Part shown: positions 34,082-44,455 of the stretch, piece after piece
How the letters are laid out: each line of letters opens with the position of its first letter
How positions within the stretch are numbered: position 1 is the first letter of the stretch
NCBI GenBank assembly: GCA_027577595.1
Contig: JANBRJ010000015.1
Span: forward strand, 1 to 64,000
DNA length: 64,000 nucleotides
Reading direction: 5' to 3'
From: Coemansia sp. RSA 487
Taxonomy: Eukaryota; Kickxellomycota; Kickxellomycetes; Kickxellales; Kickxellaceae
Made by a program: the position numbers and the translations under genes
The notes under the pieces: generated by a model
Seen by the model: the letters and a program-made list of their open reading frames with translations, nothing else
Database searches by the model: none
Told to the model about the DNA's origin: nothing

Positions 34082-36574
34082 ATGGCCACGACAACAACAG
34101 CTACTCTAGCCGGCACGACTGCCGCCGCCGGAGCTGCGACCGCCGCTCTCCGCGGAAGGCGGGGGGCAGCCATTACACATCCGCCGAGCACAAAGGGCGC
34201 CTACAGGAGCCAGCAGAAGCGCCCCCAGCACCGACAGCTGCTCCATACATTCCACCCGCACACGGATGACATCGATGCAAGGCCACGGCGACAGCTCACC
34301 GCGGAGCCTGCAGAGCTGGAGACGCCCTGGTGGCTGTCGTCGGACGCCGAGCATGCACACACAGCCTGCCCACTTCGCCCGTTTGCTCATATGGTTATCG
34401 CGATGGAAAAGAGCACCGCTGTATCAAGTGACGCAGGCGATTGCAGCAGCAGCATCAATATACATGCACAACGCGAGCACGATGACGGCTGGGCAGACAG
34501 CGCCTATGCAGACCCAGGTGCACGGCGCAGAGAGCAAAGCGCGTGCACAACGCAGCCGCCCATTACTGCTGAGAGGCTGAAGGCCAGTAGAATCGTCCAC
34601 CTCTCGGACGCCCTGCGCCGCAAACTGAACAGCGTTACGTCGGCGAGGGCGCTGGGCGGCACCGTTGGCGATATTCTGCAGCTCTCGTCCCGAGCCAGGA
34701 GCTCTGCAAACCACTCGTCCGCGCGCATGCGCTCGGGGCTGTGGAGCATGCTGGGCTGGCTGGTCGGCGCCCACGAGAGCCCCGCCAGGTGCGCACATCC
34801 TCAGGCGCATGTGCACATGCACAACCCCTGCATCACAGGTCCCGAATCCCCTGCTGCTGACCCCAGGGCCCAGTGGCCGCGAAGACGGCAAGAACATGCG
34901 CTGGCGCCAGAGGACGATCCGCTGTATGTCGGCAACGAGGGGCTGGGCGCCGTTGAGCTGGCGTCGGTGCGCGCAGGCAAGAGCGGCTGCGTGTTTGCGC
35001 TGTGCGCCCATGCGCTGTCGACAGACGTGCAGGGCGAGTGGCTGGAATGGCAGGCATCGCCAAAGCGCCCGTGCAGCGCCCAGCAGAGCACCGCTACTGC
35101 CGATCCCCGCCTGTCGGCCGCAGGGCTGGGCGACATGCAGCTGGCCATTGTCCATGTCGCAGAAGTGTCGACGCTGCATAGGGTTGCCTGCAACGGCATA
35201 GACTTTCTGATGCCGCCGCCCCTGCCACTGGACCAGTACTTTGGGCATATGCTGGATTCGTCACGGCAGCTAGGCCCGCCGCCGATGCTGCCGCCGCTCC
35301 TCAAGCCTGAGGCTGGCGAGTGCGACGTAGACGCTGACATCCGTTGGATATCGCTGCTTGTCTCGCGCCACGGGCTAGTGGAGATGGCATATCCGCTGGG
35401 CCGCACGCCCATTGTGCCTGCCGCCGATGCCGACAGCAACGACCCAGCGCTCGAAACCTGCCCTCCGGTCGCCCTCGGCTCGTATCTTGGCGAGTCGATC
35501 TTTTCGCGCATCCACCCCGAAGATGTTGTGCGTGTCGTCAAGGCCCTGCGCCTTGCCTGGGACACACGCCCCGACGTCTACCACTTTTCGCGGCTGCGGC
35601 GCGAGTGGCAGCGCCGGCGCCTGAGCTCAGCCGGCGACCGTGCAGTGGCTTCTGCGCCAAGCACACCTCCCCTGCGCCCACACCGGGCAGCCACAATGTC
35701 TGCCGCCTCCGCCGGCGGTCGCCACGCCCTCCACCCAACAAATCGCCACGTGTATCACCAGGAGGGCATCGAGGTGTCCAACGGCGTTGTCGAGCTCAAC
35801 GTCCAGATCCAGCTGACCGGGTCTGCTACTGTCGATTGGAGCGACTCGGACAGCATGTCAGAGCACACACGCTTTGCAAGGATGAAGCTGACGCGATGGC
35901 CGCTCATTCTGAGGCCGCCCCGGGTAAGCAGCGCCGCATACCGTGCCGGCGGATACCAGCACCTGCCAGAGCCGGAGGAGCCGCAGGACGGCTTTGTTCT
36001 GGTTGGGCTGCGGCCACTCCCAGAGCCAAGCAGAACGCGCAGCCGCTCCACCGCCGATGCCTACGACCTGATGCCCGATCTGAAGAAGCTGTCGATATCC
36101 TCGGCAACCTCTGTGTCGACTCTTGTCGGGATTGGCGTAGGCGGAGGCCACGGCGCAACGTCGTCGCATGGCTCTGCGGAGCTCGTGCGGCTCTGCAGAA
36201 GCTCCAGCAGCCTCTCGTGCCAAGAAACAACGGCTCGGCCCTCGATCGAGTTCTCCGATGCTATCGTCCGGACCGGCAGCCAGCAGCGGAGCCCGCCGTC
36301 AAGCAGCGGCAGCAATGGTAGCTCCAGGGGCAGGGGCAGCGGAGGCAACTTGTCGCGAGGTGGCGTGGATGCCGGCTGGCCAAGCAACGTGGCGATTCCG
36401 ACGGCGCGGCCAATTGTCGGGCTTTCAAACAATGCTGTGCAGACGGCAACGGGAATGTCACCGCATCTGACAATGCGTCGTCGATCAAACATCACCGTCG
36501 GATCGCAACGCAACAACGCTGAAGAAGGGCTTGCTTCCCTCGTATACGGAGCTCAGTGTGAGTTCTCGTATTAA
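34082..36574 (+). CDS. PAS-fold protein, possible sensor or transcription co-regulator
   Basis: I recognise one domain, not the gene. From the ATG at 34082 the product is 830 residues. Residues about 418-645 form a PAS fold: DADIRWISLLVSRHGLVEMA, GRTPIV, then LGESIFSRIHPEDVVRVVKA, and a final beta strand in GFVLVGLRPLPEP. The loop before the last strands is greatly expanded with Pro/Arg/Ala-rich sequence. An earlier segment (about 290-400, with CVFALCAHAL and LAIVHVAEVSTLHRVA) could be a second, degenerate PAS-like unit. No DNA-binding, kinase or membrane region is visible. The ends are low-complexity. Loss of frame would be hard to see in the low-complexity parts, but the frame is open throughout. 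Confidence 0.65.
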   Translation: MATTTTATLAGTTAAAGAATAALRGRRGAAITHPPSTKGAYRSQQKRPQHRQLLHTFHPHTDDIDARPRRQLTAEPAELETPWWLSSDAEHAHTACPLRPFAHMVIAMEKSTAVSSDAGDCSSSINIHAQREHDDGWADSAYADPGARRREQSACTTQPPITAERLKASRIVHLSDALRRKLNSVTSARALGGTVGDILQLSSRARSSANHSSARMRSGLWSMLGWLVGAHESPARCAHPQAHVHMHNPCITGPESPAADPRAQWPRRRQEHALAPEDDPLYVGNEGLGAVELASVRAGKSGCVFALCAHALSTDVQGEWLEWQASPKRPCSAQQSTATADPRLSAAGLGDMQLAIVHVAEVSTLHRVACNGIDFLMPPPLPLDQYFGHMLDSSRQLGPPPMLPPLLKPEAGECDVDADIRWISLLVSRHGLVEMAYPLGRTPIVPAADADSNDPALETCPPVALGSYLGESIFSRIHPEDVVRVVKALRLAWDTRPDVYHFSRLRREWQRRRLSSAGDRAVASAPSTPPLRPHRAATMSAASAGGRHALHPTNRHVYHQEGIEVSNGVVELNVQIQLTGSATVDWSDSDSMSEHTRFARMKLTRWPLILRPPRVSSAAYRAGGYQHLPEPEEPQDGFVLVGLRPLPEPSRTRSRSTADAYDLMPDLKKLSISSATSVSTLVGIGVGGGHGATSSHGSAELVRLCRSSSSLSCQETTARPSIEFSDAIVRTGSQQRSPPSSSGSNGSSRGRGSGGNLSRGGVDAGWPSNVAIPTARPIVGLSNNAVQTATGMSPHLTMRRRSNITVGSQRNNAEEGLASLVYGAQCEFSY

Positions 36575-36929
36575 AGGCCTTCTCGCCCCTCAACGAGCAA
36601 AAAAATATCTCCGTCATTCCCTCCCTCCCTCCCTCCACTCTTCAGCAGTCCGTTCTTTACATCTTTCTGTGCTATCCATTATCCTAGTTTGTTTTCCTTC
36701 CTTTGCGCTGATCTTCATTTCTTTGCATTTTCCATTAAAAACTCGCTCTTTCAATCATCATCGTCATCAACCACTCCAGCTGCTTTGATCGACTTGCTTT
36801 GATCGACTGTTTTGTGACTTGTATCTTGCATATTTGGCATTTGACTATTGATTGGGTTTTGTGATTTACGCTTGATGGTGGTGTAAGAAAGATGATGAAT
36901 CACCGTCACTCATGGGCAGCGTGCTCTGT
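36575..36929. other. Convergent 3' intergenic stretch
   Basis: CT-rich DNA with a CCCT run at about 36620-36637, between the PAS gene stop and the CWH43-type gene stop. No gene seen. Confidence 0.5.
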
Positions 36930-39095
36930 TTAGTCGTAGTAGAGAGGCTCGTTGAACACATGGTAGTAGTGGCCACGGACGCCCTTGCCGCGGAAGACCT
37001 TCGGGAAGTGGTACTCTTCCGAGTAGTGGGTTTCGTTGACGCGGTTGTAGCTCGGCTTCCACTCAGTGATGTTCTCGCCTGGGGCAGGTGCCATAAACTT
37101 GCCGACCTGGATCTCCGTGTCAGTGATTGTTCCGCGGGAGATGCGTGCATAGCCGGTGCGCTTGACGCCGCGGTAGCCGATGTACTGGCACCAGCGGTCG
37201 CCGTCTCTGGGCTCGATGTCGTGGATGCGGCCTTGGTCGTAGAGGATCTTGTAGATTTCCTTGCGGGGCTTGGTCACGACGTAGCCGGTGAAGATGAAGG
37301 GGTTGGGAGACTCGCGCATGATGCGGGCAAGCTCGGTGGTCTGCAGCCGACGGTCCAGGAGGTTCTCGTGCTGGCCGTTGTGAGAGATGATGACGTCGAT
37401 GTCGCGGCCAAAGACGTCCAGCGTGGCGTGGATGGCGCATGCGAGCTCGCCGACCGGAGACGGCAGCAAGTGGTGAGACGATCGCTTGATCGGGAACTTT
37501 GAGATCATGGCGCATCCCCACGTGTGCTTGCGGGGCGACGGGCCGTAGTCGACGTAGTAGTTGAGCTCCTCGGCCACGCGCTGCGTCCAGTCGCGGCCGC
37601 CCATGATGACGCGCTCTGTGTCCGACTCCAGGAAGCCCATGACGTCGACCTCGAGGTCGCGCACCGCCTGGATGATCTTGGTTTCGGCCAGCCACATGTC
37701 GTTGTCTAGATCAAAGTGCACGGTCCAGATGGCCGATGTGATCAGGCGCTGCTCAGCGTGGAAGGGCGTCGGCGTGCGGGTGGCGGCTGGCAGGCGCATC
37801 AGCATGGCAAGCCATCCAAGCCCCACGGCAGACCACACGATTCCGCGCAGGCGATGCTGTGCTATGCGCGCAGCTGACAATGCCTGGCTGGCAGCGGCGG
37901 CGGCGTCGGAAGCAGCAACAGACTCCTGACGCACGCCGCTTGGGCGCGAAACAAGGCTGGCGCGCGCGGCACGGACGCCGGCGTAGAGCGAGAGCATGGT
38001 TGCAACCATGACTACCCACGTACGCTCGCGCAGAATGGGGCCGCCAGGCACAAACTCGTACGCCACAACCCAGACGTGTGCAAGAACCAGGATGTTGTAC
38101 CACAGGAGCCCGGCGGCGAATGTGCGGCCGGGCGGGCAGCGCGAGACGACGCGCAGGATGCTGCGTGTGACGGTTCCCAGGTAGAACGCCAGCACAAGGC
38201 CGCCGGCAAAGCCCGGCCACCCCGACACAAACGTTATCACGCCTGCGCCGACTGCGCCGACGGCCCACCACAGCATGCCGGTCGTCAGGTCGATGCGGTG
38301 GCCGGCGGAGAACCCGGCAGCGAGGGTCGTGATGACTAGGCCGCCCCAGGGCACCGGCTGTGGGCCAGTCGACGGGTACCCGTCCCATGACCAACGCCCG
38401 ACGATTGCACTGTCCGAATACATCGAGTGCAGGGCAAACAGCAGCGCTCCGAACCCAAACGCCGACGGCACCCACGCGGCGCGGGGGCCGGGATGGGGCT
38501 CGGGCGCAGCAAGATCGTTCTTTTTGGAGTCGTACAGCGCAGCCTTGTCGTCGGGGCGGCGAGTGACGACGTCTGCCAGCGCCAGGACGCCCAGCAGAAT
38601 CCCAGTCTTGTTCCACCCGCCATTCGTCTCATTCATGGTCGGCCACACGGGGTTGTTTGTCTGGAACACCATGCGCACGCCGACGCTCAGCACCAGCCCC
38701 GCCTCCCATGCCTGGATATCGCGGTCCAGCCGCCCAGTGGCTGGCACCTTATCTTCGTAGAGCATCGATCCCAGCGACAGCATGACGCCGGCGGTGCCGA
38801 TCGCCACCGCTAGCAGGCGCTTCTCGGGCTTCGGAAACGAGTAGGCAACAATGCCAATCAGCCCAAGCGCAACGGCTATGCCGCGATGGCGGCGCAGGAG
38901 CCGGCGCAGCGGCGGGATGCCCAGAAGCAGCGGCGCCATGTCGGAGAACAGCGCAACCTCATAGCCCGAGATGCCCATGTGCCACAGCGGAAAATACCAG
39001 ATGCACAAGCCAAGCGATGTCAGGACCGTCCAGAACACAAACGACAGGTACGTGTCGGCCAGCAGGTGCTGGGTCTGCTTTGTCAAGCCAGCCAT
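36930..39095 (-). CDS. CWH43 C-terminal-type protein (PGAP2IP-like), GPI lipid remodelling
   Basis: An ER membrane protein that helps replace diacylglycerol by ceramide on GPI anchors. The 721 residues have a multi-span membrane N-terminal part (about 1-430, a dozen hydrophobic segments beginning TYLSFVFWTVLTSLGLCIWY) and a lumenal domain of the endonuclease/exonuclease/phosphatase fold (about 470-721). The domain contains the family motifs WTVHFDLDNDMW, VDVMGFLESDTERVIMGGRD, YYVDYGPSPRKHTWGCAM, DVIISHNGQHE and YIGYRGVKRTGYARISRG. Yeast Cwh43 joins a PGAP2-like N-terminal half to this C-terminal half; here only the C-terminal half is encoded, as in fission yeast and many other organisms. A GTT/ATT/CTG triplet repeat lies directly upstream. 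Confidence 0.9.
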   Translation of the reverse strand: MAGLTKQTQHLLADTYLSFVFWTVLTSLGLCIWYFPLWHMGISGYEVALFSDMAPLLLGIPPLRRLLRRHRGIAVALGLIGIVAYSFPKPEKRLLAVAIGTAGVMLSLGSMLYEDKVPATGRLDRDIQAWEAGLVLSVGVRMVFQTNNPVWPTMNETNGGWNKTGILLGVLALADVVTRRPDDKAALYDSKKNDLAAPEPHPGPRAAWVPSAFGFGALLFALHSMYSDSAIVGRWSWDGYPSTGPQPVPWGGLVITTLAAGFSAGHRIDLTTGMLWWAVGAVGAGVITFVSGWPGFAGGLVLAFYLGTVTRSILRVVSRCPPGRTFAAGLLWYNILVLAHVWVVAYEFVPGGPILRERTWVVMVATMLSLYAGVRAARASLVSRPSGVRQESVAASDAAAAASQALSAARIAQHRLRGIVWSAVGLGWLAMLMRLPAATRTPTPFHAEQRLITSAIWTVHFDLDNDMWLAETKIIQAVRDLEVDVMGFLESDTERVIMGGRDWTQRVAEELNYYVDYGPSPRKHTWGCAMISKFPIKRSSHHLLPSPVGELACAIHATLDVFGRDIDVIISHNGQHENLLDRRLQTTELARIMRESPNPFIFTGYVVTKPRKEIYKILYDQGRIHDIEPRDGDRWCQYIGYRGVKRTGYARISRGTITDTEIQVGKFMAPAPGENITEWKPSYNRVNETHYSEEYHFPKVFRGKGVRGHYYHVFNEPLYYD

Positions 39096-39100
39096 CTCTA

Positions 39101-39161
39101 GTTGTTCTGTTGTTGTTGTTGTTGTTGTTGCTGTTGTTGCTATTGTTGCTATTGTTGTTGG
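39101..39161 (+). repeat. Imperfect GTT triplet repeat in a 5' leader
   Basis: About 20 triplets, mostly GTT with GCT and GCTATT interruptions, starting 6 bp upstream of the ATG of the minus-strand CWH43-type gene. On the sense strand it is an AAC-rich leader. Confidence 0.88.
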
Positions 39162-40026
39162 TGCTTTCGTTCTTGTTTGTGCGGTGCGCTGGAGGCCGGT
39201 GTTTGGAGATCCAGGGCCTCCCTCTTTGGTGCTTGCTGAATATGATTATATAAAAGAGTTGCAAAAGAGCGCAGGAAAGAATAAGTGTAACAAAAGAGCA
39301 ATGAAGAGAAGGAACTGAAGCAAAGAGACACTTGCAGAAGCATGCAGCTGGCGGGAAGAAGAAAAAGCTTGCATGCGCTGCTTGATTAAGCGGAGCAGGG
39401 GTTGGCGTGGGTGTGGCGGAGCATGTGTGCGGAGCTGCAGAGCTTGGCGCCTGCATCTCCAAGGACTAGCGCAAGGTGCCCAACCGTCGTCCACAAGCCC
39501 TGGCGCTTTGAACGACATATGTGCCACATGCTGCCCGCTCAAATATGCTACCGGCTGCCGTATATTTGCTACTCTTCTGCCCCCCGCATGGTCCAGCCGC
39601 AGACCAATCGATTGCTATCTGTCTAGACCTCTCGGAGGGACCATGCTGTCGGCGCAGAAAGCATGGCTACTTACTGCGAGAGCGTCTTGGTGAGGAGGCG
39701 ACGTAGAATCGAAGGAGAGAAAGATATTTTCTGTTGCTGGTTTTAGGCGATGTGGGAGACTCCTCGAGTCCTAAGACGCTCCGATCTGGGATATTTGGTA
39801 GGGATGCAAAACGTGGCTGATAAATGGGGAGGAGATAGGGGATATTGTCTTTGGTGAGCGCAATGCACTACTGCTCCCAAGCCAGGGTTCAGGGAGAAAG
39901 GTGCTGTCTGTAGCACCGAGCTAGAAATGCAAAGCAGCCTGTACCGATGCAAGATCACTGGTATAGCAGGTTCATTTGTATATATTAAGAGCTACAGACA
40001 GAGATAAAAAAGTGCTGGAGAGAAGG
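39162..40026. other. Gene-free stretch
   Basis: It holds the promoter of the minus-strand CWH43-type gene and the 3' flank of the hydrolase gene. Frames here are short and unlike any known protein. Confidence 0.45.
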
Positions 40027-41325
40027 CTATTTATTGCTGATGGCGAGCATCTCGTCGATCAGAAATTTGTTAAAGTCGACAGGGTTCTCCAGATGCAGAT
40101 TGTGGCCAGCAGCCGGAATGCGGTGCAGACGCGTGGAGACTCTTTCGCCGATGCGACGGATCGCCTGTTCGCCGCTGGCGTGGTCGACCCAGTCGTTCTC
40201 GCCATACATGAACACCGTCGGCACAGCGATCTTGTCGATGCGGTTGATCAGTGGCAGCCGCGCAAAGGCGCCGGGACGCAGGATATCGCCGAGTGCGTAC
40301 TCGGAGCTGCCGGGGAGGGTACTGATCTGGTGCGCGTATTCGGACAGGCTATTGCGCTGCGCATCGGTCAGCCACGTGAACCGCGACACGTACCAGTTGA
40401 TCAGTCGCCGCCCAAACGGCCCGGCAGACCGCACAACGCCCTGCGGCGTGTAGTTGCGCTCCCACAGCCCTATGGCCGCACGGAACATCAGGAGTCGCGC
40501 CCTGCTGGGCTCCGCAGGCTCCTCCGGCTTGGCGTCGGTGCTCTCGTACTCTGGGGTTGAATCCTTCACAGTGGCAGGTTTACGGTTCCGTGCCGGCCCG
40601 TAGCCCCGGCGCAGCTTCTCCTCGTAGTCTGGCGGCGGCTCGGGAAAGCCGATGGGCGATAGCAGCACCAGCTTCTCGACATGCTCGGGGTACTTGAGCG
40701 CATACATAGTGCTCATATATCCGCCAAAGCTGTGGCCGCACAGCGTCATCTTGTCGATGCCCAAGCGCTTGCGCCATTCCTCCAGCGACTCGACGAAGAA
40801 TGCCTCAGCGCCGGCCACCCGAGCCTTGTCGGACGTCATGGTGCTGGTGTAAGCAGGTCGTGCACTGCGGCCCATGCCCAGCCAGTCGATCGAATAGACG
40901 TCCCACCCCTCGACGCGCGCCAGCTCCTGGTAGTTGCGGAAGAAGAACCCGAGCCCTGTAAAGTACCCGTGTGTCATGACCAGGCTGTGCCGTTGCTTCT
41001 TGGGCGCTGCATCGGTTGCGGGCGAAGCGGTTGCATTGGAGCCCTTTCGGATGGCCAGCGTGTGGATGTAGTTGCCACTGCCGTCAATGTCGACGTCCAG
41101 CAGCTCCGCCATGACGTCGTCGCTGTTGGGTGCAGTTGCTCCGGCGGTCTGCGGCGTGTGCGCGGCGATTCCGCCGCTCTGCAGCAAAGCCAACTCGGCC
41201 GCGTGGTTGTCCTTTGTGGGTGCGGGGCGGGGCCACAGCCGGAACATCGAGAAGATGCCTTTGCGTTCCGGCGTGGTGATCCATGGCAGCTGCTGTGAAT
41301 CAATAACCTCTGTATTGGCTGACAT
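40027..41325 (-). CDS. ABHD4/5 (CGI-58/ICT1)-family alpha/beta hydrolase
   Basis: This family acts at lipid droplets and mitochondria in glycerolipid metabolism as lysophospholipase, acyltransferase (yeast Ict1) or lipase co-activator. From the ATG at 41325 the product is 432 residues. The oxyanion stretch VMTHGYFTGLG, the WDVYSIDWLGMGRS block and the nucleophile S199 in CGHSFGGY are clear. The family's HxxxxD acyltransferase motif is here H408-NLHL-E413, with Glu in place of Asp, followed by NPVDFNKFL. An open frame with a hydrophobic segment (LFALSLLLLAYAIA) continues 35 codons upstream to a TTG, so an upstream start exon and a membrane anchor are possible. Confidence 0.85.
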   Translation of the reverse strand: MSANTEVIDSQQLPWITTPERKGIFSMFRLWPRPAPTKDNHAAELALLQSGGIAAHTPQTAGATAPNSDDVMAELLDVDIDGSGNYIHTLAIRKGSNATASPATDAAPKKQRHSLVMTHGYFTGLGFFFRNYQELARVEGWDVYSIDWLGMGRSARPAYTSTMTSDKARVAGAEAFFVESLEEWRKRLGIDKMTLCGHSFGGYMSTMYALKYPEHVEKLVLLSPIGFPEPPPDYEEKLRRGYGPARNRKPATVKDSTPEYESTDAKPEEPAEPSRARLLMFRAAIGLWERNYTPQGVVRSAGPFGRRLINWYVSRFTWLTDAQRNSLSEYAHQISTLPGSSEYALGDILRPGAFARLPLINRIDKIAVPTVFMYGENDWVDHASGEQAIRRIGERVSTRLHRIPAAGHNLHLENPVDFNKFLIDEMLAISNK

Positions 41326-42304
41326 TATCCGGGTGAGGTATGGTGGTGAGCGCAGTGGCCGTGCAATAGCGTATGCAAGCAGCAGAAGCGACAAGGCAAA
41401 GAGAATGCGGTTCAGTTTCAGCAAAGACAAAAAGGGCTTCTGGTGCGAACAAAATAAGCAGAGCCAGCTAGGGGGAATGGGGTTATTAGCGCCAAGGGAG
41501 GAAGAACGGCAGAAGAGGATTTCGTCTTATATGGGCATATGCAAGAATCACCAAAAATGCCAAGAAAGACTCAGAAGCTGCTATTTTTGTTTTCCCATTT
41601 GCCGCATTCGCCTTTTTAGCTTTTTTTTGCACTCTGCGCAGCAATCTCGGAGATGTGCTCGGAAAATTGCAAGCACTTGGATATAGCGGCTTGATTATTC
41701 AGCGCTTTGGGAAGCAGACCTCCAATGGTTTCCGCCGTAGGAAGACCAGTGCAGTGTGGCGATGATCGGTGTGATGGACGACTCGGCTCGCTTTCAGCTG
41801 AGATATAAAGGGCTCAAACCCCCTCCCTCCCTTTCTCCTCTCCACAACAGCACAAGCGGTACCATCGTCCATCTCATCTCATCCTCTCCGCACCATCCCA
41901 CACACACGGTGGAGCATTCGCGCATGTCTTACCGGGCTTTCCTACGGTGTACCACCAGAGCAGGTAAGATGTCCCCCTCCCCGCCCAAGCATAAGGAAAA
42001 TGTGTGTGGATGATGCTCTCTGAACAAGCCAGCCCAGATTGGCTTTGCAGCATGGAAGTGGGATTCTAGCCTGCCCGCCACCACGCTTTGTGGATCTTTT
42101 GCAATTTCGTGCATCGTATTGCTTGCTGCAAACACTTGTTTGGCTCCAGCCTCCTCTCCCTTCTCTAGCGCCTCTTTCCAACCTACTATTCCCCTGCTAA
42201 AGTACCGAAAGAGAAAACTACATAGTCGTCGTTTATTTTTTGTTTCTGATACTGCTTTACTCTATTTATTATCCTTTGTAATTCTCGCACAAGCACAAGC
42301 GCAA
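41326..42304. promoter_or_regulatory. Divergent stretch, leader of the coiled-coil gene
   Basis: 980 bp between two divergent genes. It contains TATAAAG at 41804-41810 and a CT-rich tract. A good donor site (GAGCAG then GTAAGA at about 41965) follows a short frame from ATG 41924, so a 5' leader intron or upstream exon for the coiled-coil gene is possible. I could not fix the acceptor. Confidence 0.4.
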
Positions 42305-44089
42305 ATGGCCTCCACATCCAGCGCACAGGCCGCAAATGACAGCAGCGACCACCAAGCCAGACGCATTTATGAGCTCGAGGCCACAATCGCCCAGCTACGC
42401 GATGCCAATGCACATTCACAGACAGTGGTGTCGCGCCTTGAAAGAGACCGGCAGCGGGCTGAAGACGAGCTCGAGACTTTAAACAAAGCACACAGCCGTT
42501 TAGAAGCACAGCTCTTCGAGGCAGAAACCCAGCTTGGAGTGACGTCGTCGAAGCTGGACCGCACACGACGGACCAACACCACAGTGCAGTCAACGCTGGA
42601 GGCTAGGGTTGCGTCGCTCGAGCGCGAACGTGAGGGCCTGAAGAAGAAGGAATCCGAGCTGGCTGCAGACTTGGCGGCAGCAAAGCGCCGTGCCACTATC
42701 CAGCGCCGCCAGACGGTGTCGGCGACATCGGGACATGCGCGGTCGGGGTCGACGGCTGGGACGACCTCGTTTGGCCGCACGTCTATGTTTGCACACGACA
42801 TGCCCATACCTTCGCCCTTTGCTGGCCCCGCACACAAAACAGACGCACAGGCCGATGTATCGGCTGGCGACCAGCAGACCCACCACATGCAGACACAGAT
42901 CAGCCAGCTCAACCGAAAGCTGCGCGAGGCCGAGGACCGCACGCAGCAGGCAATCGACCAGGCCGCACGCATCCACGCTGAAGCCGAGCATGCGATGGGC
43001 GCCTTCGACGCACATAGGCAGCGGATCGATGATCTGGAGACAACAGTCAAGCAGCTGACTGAGCTCAACGAGTCCCTGCGCGAAGACAACGAATCGTACC
43101 AGGTGCTCCTGCAGATGAGCACGATGAAGGGCGGGCTGTCCTTTGGCAACAGCGCACGGCTGAGCCTGGACAGCAGATCCAGCAGCGGTAAATGGGCAGC
43201 GTCGCCCGGCGGACCTGAGGACGGCGATTCTCCAGACGCCAGCTCGGCACTCAACTACCCGACGTCGCCTGATATTGGCCTTGACCTGGCGTCGGAGCTT
43301 GACCAGGCACTGCTGATGGATGAATCACGCGCCGATGGATCACCGGTGGCTGGTGATCTGGCGCTGGACGCCGACGCACGTAGCCCGGCCAATCGCTCGC
43401 GTATCTCGGGGCTCGAGGAGCAGGTCATACAGCTCAAGGAAGAGCTGCGCAAGACAAAGTACGACCGTCGCCGCCTCAACGACGAGAGCAAAGCCATGTC
43501 GCTCTACATCAACAAGATCCTTGCGCGCATCATGGCCAGCCCCAACGGCCTGGAAGCAATCCTGTCCAACGACTATGAGAAGAAACCGGGGTCTGCTGCA
43601 AAGCCTAAGCAGTCGACATCATCGACGTCGTCGTCCTTTAGCGCTCCTGCAAACAAGCTTGTTCGCAAGGAGGAAGCTCGCACACCCGCGCCTGCTACCA
43701 TAAACACTACGCTTCCGCAGCACAGACCGTCCTTGTTGCTGGCAGCACAGGGATCGGGCGACGGTATCACCAGCGTCTTCATCCCGCCAACATCGCCGAC
43801 CATTCTGCATGCCAACAAGCCTCTGCCGCCAGTCAAACAGCAAAATGAGCAGCCAGAGCAGCAGCAGCAGCAGCAGCAGCAGATGGAGGAGCATGTGCCG
43901 CCGCCATACACTCGTCGTGTGCGCTCCGCAACCGTTGCCGTTGGTATGGCGCCCGATATCAAGCTTGTAAACAGATCAGCCGGTGCAGCTACCATCAGCA
44001 ACGGATCATCAGGCACATGGTGGAAACGCATGAGCGTGCTTCGCATTGGCAGCGCCTGGGGCGCGCCAGACGACACTTCTGCCGACTGA
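42305..44089 (+). CDS. Coiled-coil protein, fungal, unassigned
   Basis: From the ATG at 42305 the product is 594 residues. Coiled coils lie at about 20-145 (YELEATIAQLRDANAHSQTV and ARVASLEREREGLKKKESEL), 200-300 and 385-430. The last one ends in AMSLYINKILARIMASPNG then LEAILSND, a motif I believe is shared by a group of fungal coiled-coil proteins, but I cannot name the family. The C-terminal third is disordered, with nine Gln in a row near residue 520 and a PPPYTRR motif. No membrane segment. A scaffold or vesicle-tethering function is a guess from architecture. The open frame extends 62 codons upstream without homology. Confidence 0.72.
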   Translation: MASTSSAQAANDSSDHQARRIYELEATIAQLRDANAHSQTVVSRLERDRQRAEDELETLNKAHSRLEAQLFEAETQLGVTSSKLDRTRRTNTTVQSTLEARVASLEREREGLKKKESELAADLAAAKRRATIQRRQTVSATSGHARSGSTAGTTSFGRTSMFAHDMPIPSPFAGPAHKTDAQADVSAGDQQTHHMQTQISQLNRKLREAEDRTQQAIDQAARIHAEAEHAMGAFDAHRQRIDDLETTVKQLTELNESLREDNESYQVLLQMSTMKGGLSFGNSARLSLDSRSSSGKWAASPGGPEDGDSPDASSALNYPTSPDIGLDLASELDQALLMDESRADGSPVAGDLALDADARSPANRSRISGLEEQVIQLKEELRKTKYDRRRLNDESKAMSLYINKILARIMASPNGLEAILSNDYEKKPGSAAKPKQSTSSTSSSFSAPANKLVRKEEARTPAPATINTTLPQHRPSLLLAAQGSGDGITSVFIPPTSPTILHANKPLPPVKQQNEQPEQQQQQQQQMEEHVPPPYTRRVRSATVAVGMAPDIKLVNRSAGAATISNGSSGTWWKRMSVLRIGSAWGAPDDTSAD

Positions 44090-44455
44090 TCCAAACTTCC
44101 AATACCACTAGCATAAAACTTTAATTCACTAACAACAGATTATACTCATTCTCCAAAGTTCCACCAGCGGATCACAGAAAGTAACAGATGGGGCAGTTCG
44201 TAGAAGCATATGCACGTGGAAATTGGAAAGATATGCAGTGTGGATCATGAGCAAACCTAGAATCTGTGGTACCATGCTTATACGAATGCAAGCCAAAGAA
44301 GAAACCATCAACAAAACCCATCAACAGAGCAAAGCAAGATGCTTCCCTCCCCCCACTCCCACCACCAAGCCTTGGTAACTGCAGGGAAAAAAACATTAAA
44401 CACTGTTTGAAGATAACCAAGCTGAAAAGAAATGTAAATAACGGACGCTCAACCC
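44090..44455. other. Convergent 3' intergenic stretch
   Basis: Between the stops of the coiled-coil gene and AdoMet synthetase. No gene seen. Confidence 0.5.
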
